Shown piece after piece: positions 28,243 through 35,591 of a stretch of DNA of 64,000 bases (the first letter of the stretch is position 1; every line of letters starts with the position of its first letter). This DNA is from Halosimplex salinum (GTDB lineage: Archaea; Halobacteriota; Halobacteria; Halobacteriales; Haloarculaceae). The position numbers and the translations under genes were made by a program. A model generated the notes under the pieces. It was not told the origin of the DNA. It ran no database searches and saw nothing but the letters and a program-made list of their open reading frames with translations. The stretch spans positions 62,001-126,000 of the forward strand of contig NZ_QWGG01000011.1 in the NCBI RefSeq assembly GCF_003730195.1. The letters are read 5' to 3'.

Positions 28243-29052
28243 TCAGATGTCAGCAGGAGATTGGGAGACGCCACTACTACTTGTGACGTCCCCGCTGTTG
28301 TCTTCCTCAACCGATTCGAAGTCCGTTGTATCGTCGCCTTCTACTCCGAGTGCGTTGCACGCTTCGGTCGAATCAGCATCCATTTGGAGATGATCGAAGC
28401 GAAGGGATTCCTTCTCGCAGAGCCAGCAGTCACACTTCTCAAAGGGAATCTCTTCTTTGCTCGTCGGGTAGCCCTCGTCGATAATTGTGGCGGCGATGTG
28501 CTTGCCTTTCTCGAGAAGGTCCTGGACGCGCCCCGGGTCGGGACCGAAGCCATCAATGCCAGCACTCTCCGGTGGCCACGTCCGAACTTCGAGATCGGAC
28601 TTCGCGAGGTACACGATCTGGCCCTGAGACGCACCAAGCGCCTTCATATAGAGATTGATCTGATCTAGATGGCGCTCGATGGGTGGATTGAACCGATACC
28701 AGTTTGCTCGCGACTTGTAGTCGTAGACAGTGTTGGTGCCGGGCTCGTACAGGTCGGCATGGCCGATAATCGTGAGCCCATCCATCTCCATCTCGATTGC
28801 GACTTCGCTCTGGGTTTCGACGTCAAGGTCCGGGGTGACCTCGTTTTCCATAAACTCGTGGATGGTGGTTCCCGTGTGGAAGGTACCAAGCGCGTCGGTA
28901 TGGTCGAGAAGACCGAGTTTTGAGTTGTAGCATTGGCGGGGGCACTTCGCGAGCTGACTCGGGTGGAAGGTGTAGGGGTCGAGCTCGGTGTGGCTATGCT
29001 CGTTGTTGAGCTGGATGAGTGTGGACTGGATTGCGGACTCGAAGTCGATCAT
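28243..29052 (-). CDS. Cas4/RecB-like PD-(D/E)XK nuclease
   Basis: The 269-aa protein carries a RecB-family nuclease core: GTTIHEFMENEV, the metal-binding Asp in IIGHADLYEP, the D-x-K of VYDYKSRANW, and the QINLYMKAL helix. One cysteine pair near the N-terminus (CPRQC) and a C-terminal CDCWLCEK suggest a Cas4-type iron-sulfur cluster. There are no CRISPR genes nearby, so it is more likely a plasmid or virus replication/recombination nuclease. The shared upstream element lies at 29112-29124. Confidence 0.85.
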   Translation of the reverse strand: MIDFESAIQSTLIQLNNEHSHTELDPYTFHPSQLAKCPRQCYNSKLGLLDHTDALGTFHTGTTIHEFMENEVTPDLDVETQSEVAIEMEMDGLTIIGHADLYEPGTNTVYDYKSRANWYRFNPPIERHLDQINLYMKALGASQGQIVYLAKSDLEVRTWPPESAGIDGFGPDPGRVQDLLEKGKHIAATIIDEGYPTSKEEIPFEKCDCWLCEKESLRFDHLQMDADSTEACNALGVEGDDTTDFESVEEDNSGDVTSSSGVSQSPADI

Positions 29053-29111
29053 AGCGAATCTCCTCTTCGAACGGCGTCGCAGCGATGGATGCGAGGCCCG
29101 TTCGTCGGTAT

Positions 29112-29124
29112 GCGGGCGAAAAAC
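29112..29124 (-). promoter_or_regulatory. Shared backbone upstream element (nuclease gene)
   Basis: The minus strand reads GTTTTTCGCCCGC about 60 nt before the ATG at 29052. It matches the T-run then C-rich element seen before many backbone genes. Confidence 0.45.
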
Positions 29125-29190
29125 AAGACTAATTCAATATTTTGAACTAGGATTCAAAACAGTAATGGTGCTGGAGATCCGAATACGTGT

Positions 29191-29709
29191 ATGAGCGACT
29201 CTGGAACCACGGATCACACGGCAAAGGTCGCCCGGATTCGGGAGGTTGCGATGACGGTTCGTGAACCAAAGAATGCGGGAGAGATAGCTGAGGCTGCTGG
29301 TGTTGCCCGAAACACGGCTGAAAAGTATCTCACGCAACTGGTCGAAGCGGATAAACTCGCGACGATCCAGCGAGGCCGCGAGACCCGCTACTATCCAGAT
29401 CCAGTCACCCAGTATTTCGATCAGATCCGTGACCTCGTCAACGACCATCGAAAAGACGAACTCACGGCTGAATTAGATGCAATCCGGGACGATATCGACG
29501 AGTGGAAAGAGGAGTACGATGTGGAGTCCGCTGACGAACTTCGGGCGACCGTCGGTGATGATATTCCGGCATCCGAACGCCAGCAGCGGCGCCACGACGC
29601 GGAGGATTGGGACTACTATGAGCACCAAGCGATGCTCATTAAGCAGGCGATTCAGCTCTATGATACGATTGAGGCGACTCGTGAGAGTCGTATTGCCTCC
29701 GCCAACTGA
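29191..29709 (+). CDS. Winged-helix regulator (DUF7342-like), possible antitoxin
   Basis: The 172-aa protein has an N-terminal HTH (NAGEIAEAAGVARNTAEKYLTQLVEADKL) with a short wing (RETRYYPD). A long helical region follows, rich in Asp/Glu/Arg (residues about 75-160), probably coiled or dimerising. It is followed 15 nt later by a TumE-like gene, the usual haloarchaeal pairing. An antitoxin/regulator role is inferred from the pairing. Confidence 0.75.
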   Translation: MSDSGTTDHTAKVARIREVAMTVREPKNAGEIAEAAGVARNTAEKYLTQLVEADKLATIQRGRETRYYPDPVTQYFDQIRDLVNDHRKDELTAELDAIRDDIDEWKEEYDVESADELRATVGDDIPASERQQRRHDAEDWDYYEHQAMLIKQAIQLYDTIEATRESRIASAN

Positions 29710-29724
29710 CTCGGTGACAGTAAA

Positions 29725-30198
29725 ATGGGAAATCCACCGATTTCTGGAGACACGCATCTCCACCGATACGAGGTCCACAAACGGGTTACAAATCGACTTC
29801 AACGGGAAGCTGGCGTGACGACCGTAGAAGCCAAACCAAGTCCGATGCGGCCAGTCCGTCTCGTAGCGACCCTCGATCGCGCGGTCTTTTTTGACCAAAA
29901 CACGGATGCTGGCGACGCGACACTTGAATTCGAGTGGCGCCCCCATTCCAAGCGCGATGAGTTCCGCATTCAGTATAATGAACCGGGGACCCCGTGGTCA
30001 TGTGGCTGGCATCAAGACAAAACCCACGAGAAGCTCGGCCCAAGCCATTTCCAAGTTGACCACGAAGCGTGGCCAGCACCGCACCGTGAGTCTGCATCCT
30101 TCACAGACTCGAATCCGATGGCAATCCTCGAAACTTGCCTCACTGAGCTTCGTGACCGTGTCCCGAGTCTCCCGGACAGCGTTCGCCCGAGTCCGTAG
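29725..30198 (+). CDS. TumE-like protein, possible toxin partner
   Basis: The 157-aa protein has a central motif with FRIQYNEPGTPWSCGWHQDKT and GPSHFQVDHE. Conserved W-H-x-D and H-F-Q resemble the haloarchaeal TumE/DUF7718 group that accompanies small HTH proteins. Biochemical activity is unknown. It forms a two-gene unit with the HTH gene 15 nt upstream and converges with the next minus-strand HTH gene after only 4 nt. Confidence 0.6.
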   Translation: MGNPPISGDTHLHRYEVHKRVTNRLQREAGVTTVEAKPSPMRPVRLVATLDRAVFFDQNTDAGDATLEFEWRPHSKRDEFRIQYNEPGTPWSCGWHQDKTHEKLGPSHFQVDHEAWPAPHRESASFTDSNPMAILETCLTELRDRVPSLPDSVRPSP

Positions 30199-30202
30199 GT
30201 CG

Positions 30203-30562
30203 CTACGCGATGGGTTCGGCGACGACAGTGTCGTGCTTGAGGTAGGAGATTTTGCGTTGGTCGTCGGTATCGAACTCGATGATATCGGCCTCAAAGAGAA
30301 GATTGAGGTCGCGACTGACGCCGGAGACGTCGCGATCGAGGTCATCGGCGAGGGCGAGGACGAACTTGATGTCACCTTCACGGATGCGGGAGATGAGTTG
30401 CTGGCGCTTCTCTGTGAGGACCTTCTTGGCGGTCTCTCGGGCGGTGACGAGGACGTCCTCGAAACCGCTGGTAGCGAGGGCACGGGCCAGTCGGGACCGT
30501 AGTTCAGCGTCCCCGTCTGCGTTGGTGTGGCGGTTGGGGCCGTCGTCTTGTGTTGTAGTCAG
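30203..30562 (-). CDS. Small HTH DNA-binding protein, HVO_A0114-like
   Basis: About 119 aa. The C-terminal part (VLTEKRQQLISRIREGDI, then DLDRDVSGVSRDLNLLFEADII, then KISYLKHDTVV) is a winged helix like the haloarchaeal HVO_A0114 group that accompanies TumE proteins. No ATG, GTG or TTG occurs in frame between the upstream gene's stop and this domain, so the start is unresolved. The CTG at 30562 is given as the boundary. It is the last gene of a three-gene minus-strand set. Confidence 0.6.
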   Translation of the reverse strand: MTTTQDDGPNRHTNADGDAELRSRLARALATSGFEDVLVTARETAKKVLTEKRQQLISRIREGDIKFVLALADDLDRDVSGVSRDLNLLFEADIIEFDTDDQRKISYLKHDTVVAEPIA

Positions 30563-30596
30563 ACCGCAACAAAAACGGGTGTTTCGACGTACCCAA

Positions 30597-30953
30597 TCAG
30601 TAGCGCGTGTCGCGAGGTCGCCGCCCGCGAAGGCGGCGCGGTGTCTTCCCCGGAGGCTTCGGCGACGGAGTGTTACGATCGACATAACTGTCCCAGTGCT
30701 CGACCGCGAAGCGACCGTCGTGTGTTTCGTAAATATAGCCCACGTACTCCCGGTAGGTCGGCGAGTAGAGCGTCTCTTTTCGCGTGAACCGGAACTTCGC
30801 GTCGGCGTTCGGCTTGCTCTCTTGATCCTCGGTGATTCGCTTGTCCTGGTAGGCATAGCTGTAGCCGTCTCGTTCCTGCTCGCGACACCATCCGTCGATG
30901 AACGCTTCGAGGGCGTCCTCTGGGCTGTCGCCGATGAATCTGTCTCGTGGCAT
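30597..30953 (-). CDS. Hypothetical 118-aa protein in an HTH cassette
   Basis: It is rich in aromatic and charged residues (GYSYAYQDKRI, YSPTYREYVGYIYETHDGRF) with a basic Pro/Arg tail. It sits between the 138-aa protein and the HVO_A0114-like HTH gene in a tightly packed set, so it is a candidate toxin or effector of a small cassette. No family was recognised. Confidence 0.5.
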   Translation of the reverse strand: MPRDRFIGDSPEDALEAFIDGWCREQERDGYSYAYQDKRITEDQESKPNADAKFRFTRKETLYSPTYREYVGYIYETHDGRFAVEHWDSYVDRNTPSPKPPGKTPRRLRGRRPRDTRY

Positions 30954-30967
30954 CTGTCTGTGGGTGG

Positions 30968-31384
30968 TTAGGCGGTGATCTGGTGGTCGTCGACGGTCAT
31001 CCAGATGTTCTCGTCGGGGCCGCGGCGTTCGTGAACAACCTCGAAGCCGTTGTCGGCTTCAATAGTACGAATAACGATGCGATGCTCGGTGTCGTTCCGG
31101 TGGCTTGCCATCGCGATCCCTCGGTCGTAGCGCGTTTTTGTCCACGTACAGAGCGTGGTTTCACCTCGGTGAACGAGTGGGTGAACTTCCTCGAGATCCG
31201 CGGCCTGCCAGTCGTCGCCTGCGCCAACGCGCTGCTCGTGGACGACGTCGGTTTGGAGGCGGTCGGGCCATTCGCGGATGACGACGCGATGGGACTGGTC
31301 GTTCGAGTCGATGGTGACGTTGGTCGTAGTGTCGACCATCGTCGACCAGTGGCAGAGGATCTTCGTCGGGAGGTGTGTGGACAT
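30968..31384 (-). CDS. Hypothetical 138-aa protein with an internal duplication
   Basis: Two copies of a module of about 50 residues are visible: HRVVIREWPDRLQTDVVHEQR...DDW in the first half and HRIVIRTIEADNGFEVVHERR...IWMTVDD in the second. It is probably an all-beta pseudo-dimer. The ATG at 31384 is preceded by the shared upstream element at 31411-31426; an ATG at 31339 is an alternative start. It is the first gene of the three-gene set ending at 30203. Function is unknown. Confidence 0.55.
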   Translation of the reverse strand: MSTHLPTKILCHWSTMVDTTTNVTIDSNDQSHRVVIREWPDRLQTDVVHEQRVGAGDDWQAADLEEVHPLVHRGETTLCTWTKTRYDRGIAMASHRNDTEHRIVIRTIEADNGFEVVHERRGPDENIWMTVDDHQITA

Positions 31385-31410
31385 AGTTCGATCGAACCGT
31401 TCGACTCAGT

Positions 31411-31426
31411 GTGGGGGAGGAGAAAT
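31411..31426 (-). promoter_or_regulatory. Shared backbone upstream element (138-aa gene)
   Basis: The minus strand reads CATTTCTCCTCCCCCA, 26 nt before the ATG at 31384. Confidence 0.45.
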
Positions 31427-31488
31427 GCGAGGATAGGGCGGTTCTTGGCCTAGTCATTAAGACAGCTGTGGGAAAGAAACTCAGTACC

Positions 31489-31626
31489 TCACAAGGCATC
31501 GCCAGTTAGCTTGACCTGAGCCACCTGTTCTGTTGTGATGAGTCGTCGGTAACGGTCGAGCAACGCTGATCGAAGACGGAACTGTCGCGTCGGCGGCTGA
31601 CCGATAGTCCGGATAATCGGTTTCAC
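31489..31626 (-). CDS. 45-aa ORF coupled to the Cap15 gene (possible third CBASS gene)
   Basis: A GTG start overlaps the Cap15 stop codon as GTGA, the same coupling used elsewhere in this window. The 45-aa product is basic and helical-looking (TRQFRLRSALLDRYRRL, then TTEQVAQVKLTGDAL). The second CBASS operon has no equivalent. It could be a small accessory protein, or a leftover C-terminus of a lost gene that happens to be in frame. It is too short for any family assignment. Confidence 0.45.
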   Translation of the reverse strand: MKPIIRTIGQPPTRQFRLRSALLDRYRRLITTEQVAQVKLTGDAL

Positions 31627-32309
31627 TTCTGGGGTTCGTCGCTCTCGCGAGTGAACACCATCGTGCCATACGTCGTTTTCTGGCTACCACCCTGCTCAGA
31701 AGCACGGGCAGGGCCAGTGTAGTAGTAACCCGCCAACCGGTCCTCTGACTCCTGGTATGTGAGTCGCGCCGTTCCGTCATATGGCCCTTCATCTTCCGCC
31801 TGCTCATCGACGTCTGCACCTTCGTTTTCGAATAGATAGGCGAGTTTTGTGTGTAGCGTTCCGTCGGTCTGGAAACTGGCACCCGTGCTGACCGAGGGTG
31901 ACCGCTCGGTTTCGAAGTGAACAATGATCTTGCTCCATGTCTGCTCGATATCCAGGGTTGCCGACATCGGCTGGTGCCCGCCGTCAGCGAGGTAGTCGTC
32001 CGGAATCTCGCCATCGTAGCTGGATTTGATCTCGCCCTCCCAGTGACCGGTCAGATCGGGAACGGCGACGATGAGATCGGGCATCCAGGGCTTGTTCCAT
32101 AACCGCCGGTCGAACACTCGATGGATCAGCCCAAGTACGACTCCGAAGGCCAGCCCCGGAACGATCAGCGGCGGGATCTCGAACGGAACCTGCTGGTAGA
32201 GCCACGGGAAGACATAGGCGTTCAATACAAACACGATGACGAACGCGATCACGCCCAGGATCGCCAGGAACGTCGACCGGAACTCGTTATCGCTGGAATA
32301 GACGTGCAT
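31623..32309 (-). CDS. cap15: Cap15-like CBASS effector (membrane beta-barrel)
   Basis: The 228-aa protein has two N-terminal transmembrane helices (residues about 15-35 and 45-65). A cytosolic beta-barrel domain begins PDLTGHWEGEIKSSYDG, the typical entry of the Cap15 cyclic-nucleotide receptor, and ends around YYYTGPAR and TMVFTRE. Cap15 proteins oligomerise when they bind a cyclic dinucleotide and disrupt the inner membrane, killing the infected cell. The start overlaps the 3' end of the cyclase gene by 23 nt, so the two are one operon. The same pair is repeated divergently at 33337-34860. Confidence 0.85.
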   Translation of the reverse strand: MHVYSSDNEFRSTFLAILGVIAFVIVFVLNAYVFPWLYQQVPFEIPPLIVPGLAFGVVLGLIHRVFDRRLWNKPWMPDLIVAVPDLTGHWEGEIKSSYDGEIPDDYLADGGHQPMSATLDIEQTWSKIIVHFETERSPSVSTGASFQTDGTLHTKLAYLFENEGADVDEQAEDEGPYDGTARLTYQESEDRLAGYYYTGPARASEQGGSQKTTYGTMVFTRESDEPQK

Positions 32310-33201
32310 TCATGCTATTGGACTCGGCGTTCTCCCAGTACGTTTCCAGAGCGTCGATGAACAGCTTGGCGTGCCAGGTGTCCCACTTCGTCGACCCGTT
32401 GCCGAAGAGATCGGTCACGCCGTTCTGGCACCGCCAGTCGGAGTAGTCGGTCTCCTGCAGGTAGGAGATGATCTTGAGATACCGTTCTTGGAGGTCGTCG
32501 ACGTACCGGCCCGGTGGCACTCTGTAGAGGAGACACTCGATGAAATAGGACGCAACGATATCGTTAGTGATGTAGCCGTCCGCGACGATCTCCTTGCGGG
32601 CGTTCTTGAACATCCGCACCGTCTCCTTGAACCGGTCGTCGGTGTCGTCCTGCTTGTCCGACCCGTGGTCTCGGTGGCGCGTCGGGTAGTTCACGACCGA
32701 GGATATCGAGTCGGTCGGCCAGAAGACGATCCCCTCGTAGTAACCCTGCGGATAGTTGTAGTAGTGCTTGTACTGGACGCAGACCACGACGTCGGCGTCA
32801 AGTGGGAGCCCCGGTGCGGAGATCTCGATCGCATTCCCGGACGGGTCGAACGTCCCCTCAGGATATGTGTCCTGTAGAACGCTCAGCACGTCGGTGCGGA
32901 ACTCGTCGTAGCCGTAGTCGAAATCCTCGACGTCCACGTCCTCCTGGTCTTCCGGGTCAAGGTCGTGGAGATTGAAGTACTCGAACTCGTCGAGGCGAAC
33001 GACGATATCGACGTCGCTTGAGTCGCGGATGATCGTGTTGTTCGCATACGAGCCCTGGAGGAAGTCGTGGAAGTCGATGTCGTCTAACGTATCGCTGTCG
33101 TTGAGCGCGTTCCGGATCTTCGTGTGGGTATCCTGCGCGGACTGGAGGGCGGCTCGTTTCGGATCCGTCCAGCTTTCGAGGGTGTCCTCATCAATGGCCA
33201 T
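32287..33201 (-). CDS. CBASS CD-NTase (cyclic oligonucleotide synthase), copy 1
   Basis: The 304-aa nucleotidyltransferase belongs to the cGAS/DncV-like superfamily. The active site shows G-S in FLQGSYANNTII, D-x-D in SSDVDIVVRL, and a third acidic residue in LDADVVVCVQ. A conserved C-terminal region includes DRFKETVRMFKNAR and ETDYSDWRCQNGVTDLFG. It should make a cyclic nucleotide signal on phage infection. It is followed by an overlapping Cap15 gene, so this is a minimal (type I) CBASS. The N-terminus MAID-x-TLESW is shared with copy 2. Confidence 0.9.
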   Translation of the reverse strand: MAIDEDTLESWTDPKRAALQSAQDTHTKIRNALNDSDTLDDIDFHDFLQGSYANNTIIRDSSDVDIVVRLDEFEYFNLHDLDPEDQEDVDVEDFDYGYDEFRTDVLSVLQDTYPEGTFDPSGNAIEISAPGLPLDADVVVCVQYKHYYNYPQGYYEGIVFWPTDSISSVVNYPTRHRDHGSDKQDDTDDRFKETVRMFKNARKEIVADGYITNDIVASYFIECLLYRVPPGRYVDDLQERYLKIISYLQETDYSDWRCQNGVTDLFGNGSTKWDTWHAKLFIDALETYWENAESNSMNARLFQR

Positions 33202-33336
33202 GGGAGCCTCCGAGAGAAAGCGTGTCGTTCATAGACGTAGGTAATGCTTACCGGCTTTTAATGGTTCGCACAGCGGGGTGAAAGTGATACCGGGAAGTCT
33301 TTGCCCGTCCACGGGGAAGATACCCATACCCGACTT
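33202..33336. promoter_or_regulatory. Divergent control region between the two CBASS operons
   Basis: The 135-bp gap drives two back-to-back defence operons. A TATA-like CTTTTAATGG lies at 33254-33263, about 75 nt before the plus-strand ATG. The region is too short for fully separate promoters with distal elements, so joint regulation is likely. I see no strong palindrome. Confidence 0.4.
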
Positions 33337-34212
33337 ATGGCTATCGACCCAGGGACGCTCGAATCGTGGTCCCAATACGATAACGGCCCCATCGAATCGG
33401 CGAAACGCACTCAGAACCGAATTCAGAACGAGCTACAGTCGAGTGATACGCTCGCCGACCCGGATTTTGACACGTATCTGCAGGGCTCCTACGCGAACTA
33501 CACCATCGTGCGGGCGAGCAGCGACGTGGACATCGTTGTCCAGCTCACGGACATGTACTATGCCGATGTATCTGCGCTCAGTCCAGACGAGCGAGACAGA
33601 TGGCGACGAACCTCCGGCGACCCGGACTACAGCTGGAACGAGTTCCGCACCGATGTCGTCGACGTGCTGGAGTCCCGATTCGGCTCCGCGGCTATCGACC
33701 CGGTCGGGAAGGCCATCGAGGTCGACACGAGCAATTTCAACGCCGACGTGCTCGTCTGCGCGAACCACCGGGACTACTATCACTACCCGAACGGCTACCA
33801 CTCGGGGATCGCGTTCTTCGACCTCAGCAATACGAAGATCGTCAACTACCCGAAGCAGCACATCGACAAGGGGGGCACCAAGCAGTCGAGCACGAACAAC
33901 CGCTTCAAGGAGACCGTCCGGATCTTCAAGCGAGCCCGAAACTACCTCGTCGACAACAACACGCTGGACAAGGAGAACGTCCCGTCGTACTTCATTGAGA
34001 ATCTGCTGTACAACGTCCCGGATGGGCGCTACACGTACGACAAGCAGGACCGGGTGTTGAAGATTATCCGCTACCTGAACGAGACCGACTACAGCGACTG
34101 GACCTGCCAGAACGGCATCACCGACATATTCGGCTCGGGACCTGCCGAGTGGAACACCCGGTACGCGGACCAGTACGTCGACGCGATGATCAACCTTTGG
34201 GACAATTGGTAA
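33337..34212 (+). CDS. CBASS CD-NTase, copy 2
   Basis: The 291-aa paralogue of the 32287 product has all catalytic residues: LQGSYANYTIV, SSDVDIVVQL and FNADVLVC. By eye the C-terminal third is about half identical to copy 1 (ETDYSDWTCQNGITDIFG). The ATG at 33337 gives the shared MAID-x-TLESW start; an upstream frame from 33301 is not used. It is followed 3 nt later by its own Cap15 gene. Sequence divergence suggests an old duplication, possibly with a different nucleotide product or trigger. Confidence 0.9.
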   Translation: MAIDPGTLESWSQYDNGPIESAKRTQNRIQNELQSSDTLADPDFDTYLQGSYANYTIVRASSDVDIVVQLTDMYYADVSALSPDERDRWRRTSGDPDYSWNEFRTDVVDVLESRFGSAAIDPVGKAIEVDTSNFNADVLVCANHRDYYHYPNGYHSGIAFFDLSNTKIVNYPKQHIDKGGTKQSSTNNRFKETVRIFKRARNYLVDNNTLDKENVPSYFIENLLYNVPDGRYTYDKQDRVLKIIRYLNETDYSDWTCQNGITDIFGSGPAEWNTRYADQYVDAMINLWDNW

Positions 34213-34215
34213 GCC

Positions 34216-34860
34216 ATGCACACGTACTCCACGGACAACGACCTCCGCCCGAAGGTCTACGGCGTCCTGGCACTGCTCGCATACGGGCTCACGATCCTCG
34301 TTGAGCTTATGACCTCGGAGCTTTCGACTGTTCTTCCGTTTGCGGCTGGATTCGTTGTCTCGTGGGGTCTCGCCTTCGCCGTCGTCTGGAAAGCCCATGT
34401 CGGGTGGTTCTGGAAGACCTGGCCTGCGCGAGCGCTGGGCATCACTCGTGTTCCGAACCTCAACGGGGAGTGGGAGGGCTGGATCGTCACGTCGTATGAG
34501 GGAGACATCGACGATGAGGCGCTCCATTCCGACGACAATCCCAGCGAGGACGGCCAGAAACTGAAGGCGTGGCTCGACATCGACCAGACGTGGCGTAAGA
34601 TCAACGTCCACTTCAGAACCACACAGTCGCGCTCGGACAGTAACGGTGCGACCATGCTGACCGAGGAGGGAAAGTGGCCGAGCATCAGTTACCAGTACGA
34701 GAACGAGGGCTCCACGCTGGTCGAGGGCCTGGACATGCACTTCGGCACCGCCTCTCTCGAGTACCGCGACGAGGGAGACACAGAGACACTCGAAGGCCTC
34801 TACTACACCGGCCCAGGCCGTGAGAACAACGGGCACATGTATTTTGAGCGGGTTGAGTAA
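34216..34860 (+). CDS. cap15: Cap15-like CBASS effector, copy 2
   Basis: The 214-aa protein has two N-terminal transmembrane helices, then VPNLNGEWEGWIVTSYEG, the Cap15 barrel entry, and LYYTGPGRENNGHMYF at the end, matching copy 1. The N-termini MHTYSTDNDLR and MHVYSSDNEFR also align. The gap to the cyclase stop is 3 nt. It is the effector of the second CBASS operon. Confidence 0.85.
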   Translation: MHTYSTDNDLRPKVYGVLALLAYGLTILVELMTSELSTVLPFAAGFVVSWGLAFAVVWKAHVGWFWKTWPARALGITRVPNLNGEWEGWIVTSYEGDIDDEALHSDDNPSEDGQKLKAWLDIDQTWRKINVHFRTTQSRSDSNGATMLTEEGKWPSISYQYENEGSTLVEGLDMHFGTASLEYRDEGDTETLEGLYYTGPGRENNGHMYFERVE

Positions 34861-34898
34861 CCGGAACAACTTTGCCGTTCTGACGGCCATTATGGTGC

Positions 34899-35174
34899 AT
34901 GGGCGAGACGAAGAAGTGCCCCTCCTGTAACGGGAGTGGCGCAACGACCGATCCGCAAACAGGCTTTGGGGACTGTCCGAAGTGCGACGGCACGGGGACA
35001 GTCAGCCTGGGGATGCACGAAAAAATGACACAGGGCCAGCGCCAGGCCATTGGGACTGGTGGTGGCGCTGCAATGGGGTTCGCTGCTGGCGGACCGATAG
35101 GTGCGGTAATAGGTGGTGGGGTCGGCTTCCTTCTCTCGCGAGATGATGACGATGAAGGCGTTGGTGGCGCTTAG
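34899..35174 (+). CDS. DnaJ-type zinc-finger small protein with glycine-rich membrane-like tail
   Basis: The 91-aa protein carries two C-x-x-C-x-G-x-G repeats (CPSCNGSG and CPKCDGTG) that would form one DnaJ-like zinc centre. A Gly/Ala-rich hydrophobic stretch (IGTGGGAAMGFAAGGPIGAV) follows, reminiscent of glycine-zipper segments, and then an acidic tail. It starts 38 nt after the second Cap15 and may belong to that transcript. Its role is unknown. Confidence 0.65.
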   Translation: MGETKKCPSCNGSGATTDPQTGFGDCPKCDGTGTVSLGMHEKMTQGQRQAIGTGGGAAMGFAAGGPIGAVIGGGVGFLLSRDDDDEGVGGA

Positions 35175-35450
35175 GATTGGGCGACACCGATAATTTCGAA
35201 CCGTGCACCGCCGTCACTGCCTTCGGTCACATAGATCTCCCAGCCGTGGGCCTCAACGATCCGCTTGACAATCGCGAGTCCAAATCCGGTTCCCTCTCGT
35301 TTCGTCGTGTACCCGCTATCTAATACATCGTCACGTTCATTTTCAGGAATACCAGGTCCAGTGTCCTCAACGCAGAAGCCGTCTCTTGTACGGCCAACTC
35401 TCACAGTCACGTCGTCCTGACCATACTCGATTGCGTCGTGGAAGACAACC
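35171..35450 (-). pseudogene. Truncated histidine kinase (C-terminal ATPase domain only)
   Basis: The frame is open from a TAG at 35451-35453 and begins with a remnant N-box (FHDAIEYGQDDVTVRVG). It continues through the G1 box (EDTGPGIPENERDD) and G2 box (GTGFGLAIVKRIVEAHGW). All sensor and H-box sequence is missing. It abuts a TnpB-like remnant, so insertion-mediated deletion is likely. The last bases overlap the zinc-finger gene's end. Confidence 0.75.
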
Positions 35451-35455
35451 TAGGA

Positions 35456-35581
35456 GTTGAATACTCCGAATTAACGCCTGTGAAGACTGCGCTTCCTGCG
35501 GACACTGCGGTTGTGCCTGCAAAGCGCGTCCTTGAAACAGGAAGTCCCTGCCCCAAAGAGCGAGCGTCAGCGAGTAAGTAG
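35456..35581 (+). pseudogene. Remnant of an IS605/IS1341-type TnpB C-terminus
   Basis: In frame to a TAG at 35579-35581, the plus strand reads VEYSELTPVKTALP, then VVPAKRVLETGSPCPKERAS. This is the characteristic tail of haloarchaeal TnpB proteins (ETALP...VVEAGSPCLKE...). The rest of the gene is gone. It marks a scar between the kinase remnant and the VWA gene. Confidence 0.6.
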
Positions 35582-35591
35582 CAGGGGTAGC

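Noticed and set aside
28243-29052. CRISPR-associated Cas4
   Set aside because: The fold and cysteines fit Cas4-type nucleases, but without cas1, cas2 or an array a general RecB-like plasmid/virus nuclease is the safer call.
33433-34944. 503-aa minus-strand frame over the second CBASS operon
   Set aside because: An antisense shadow of two well-supported CBASS genes; its composition is Val/Arg/Asp low complexity.
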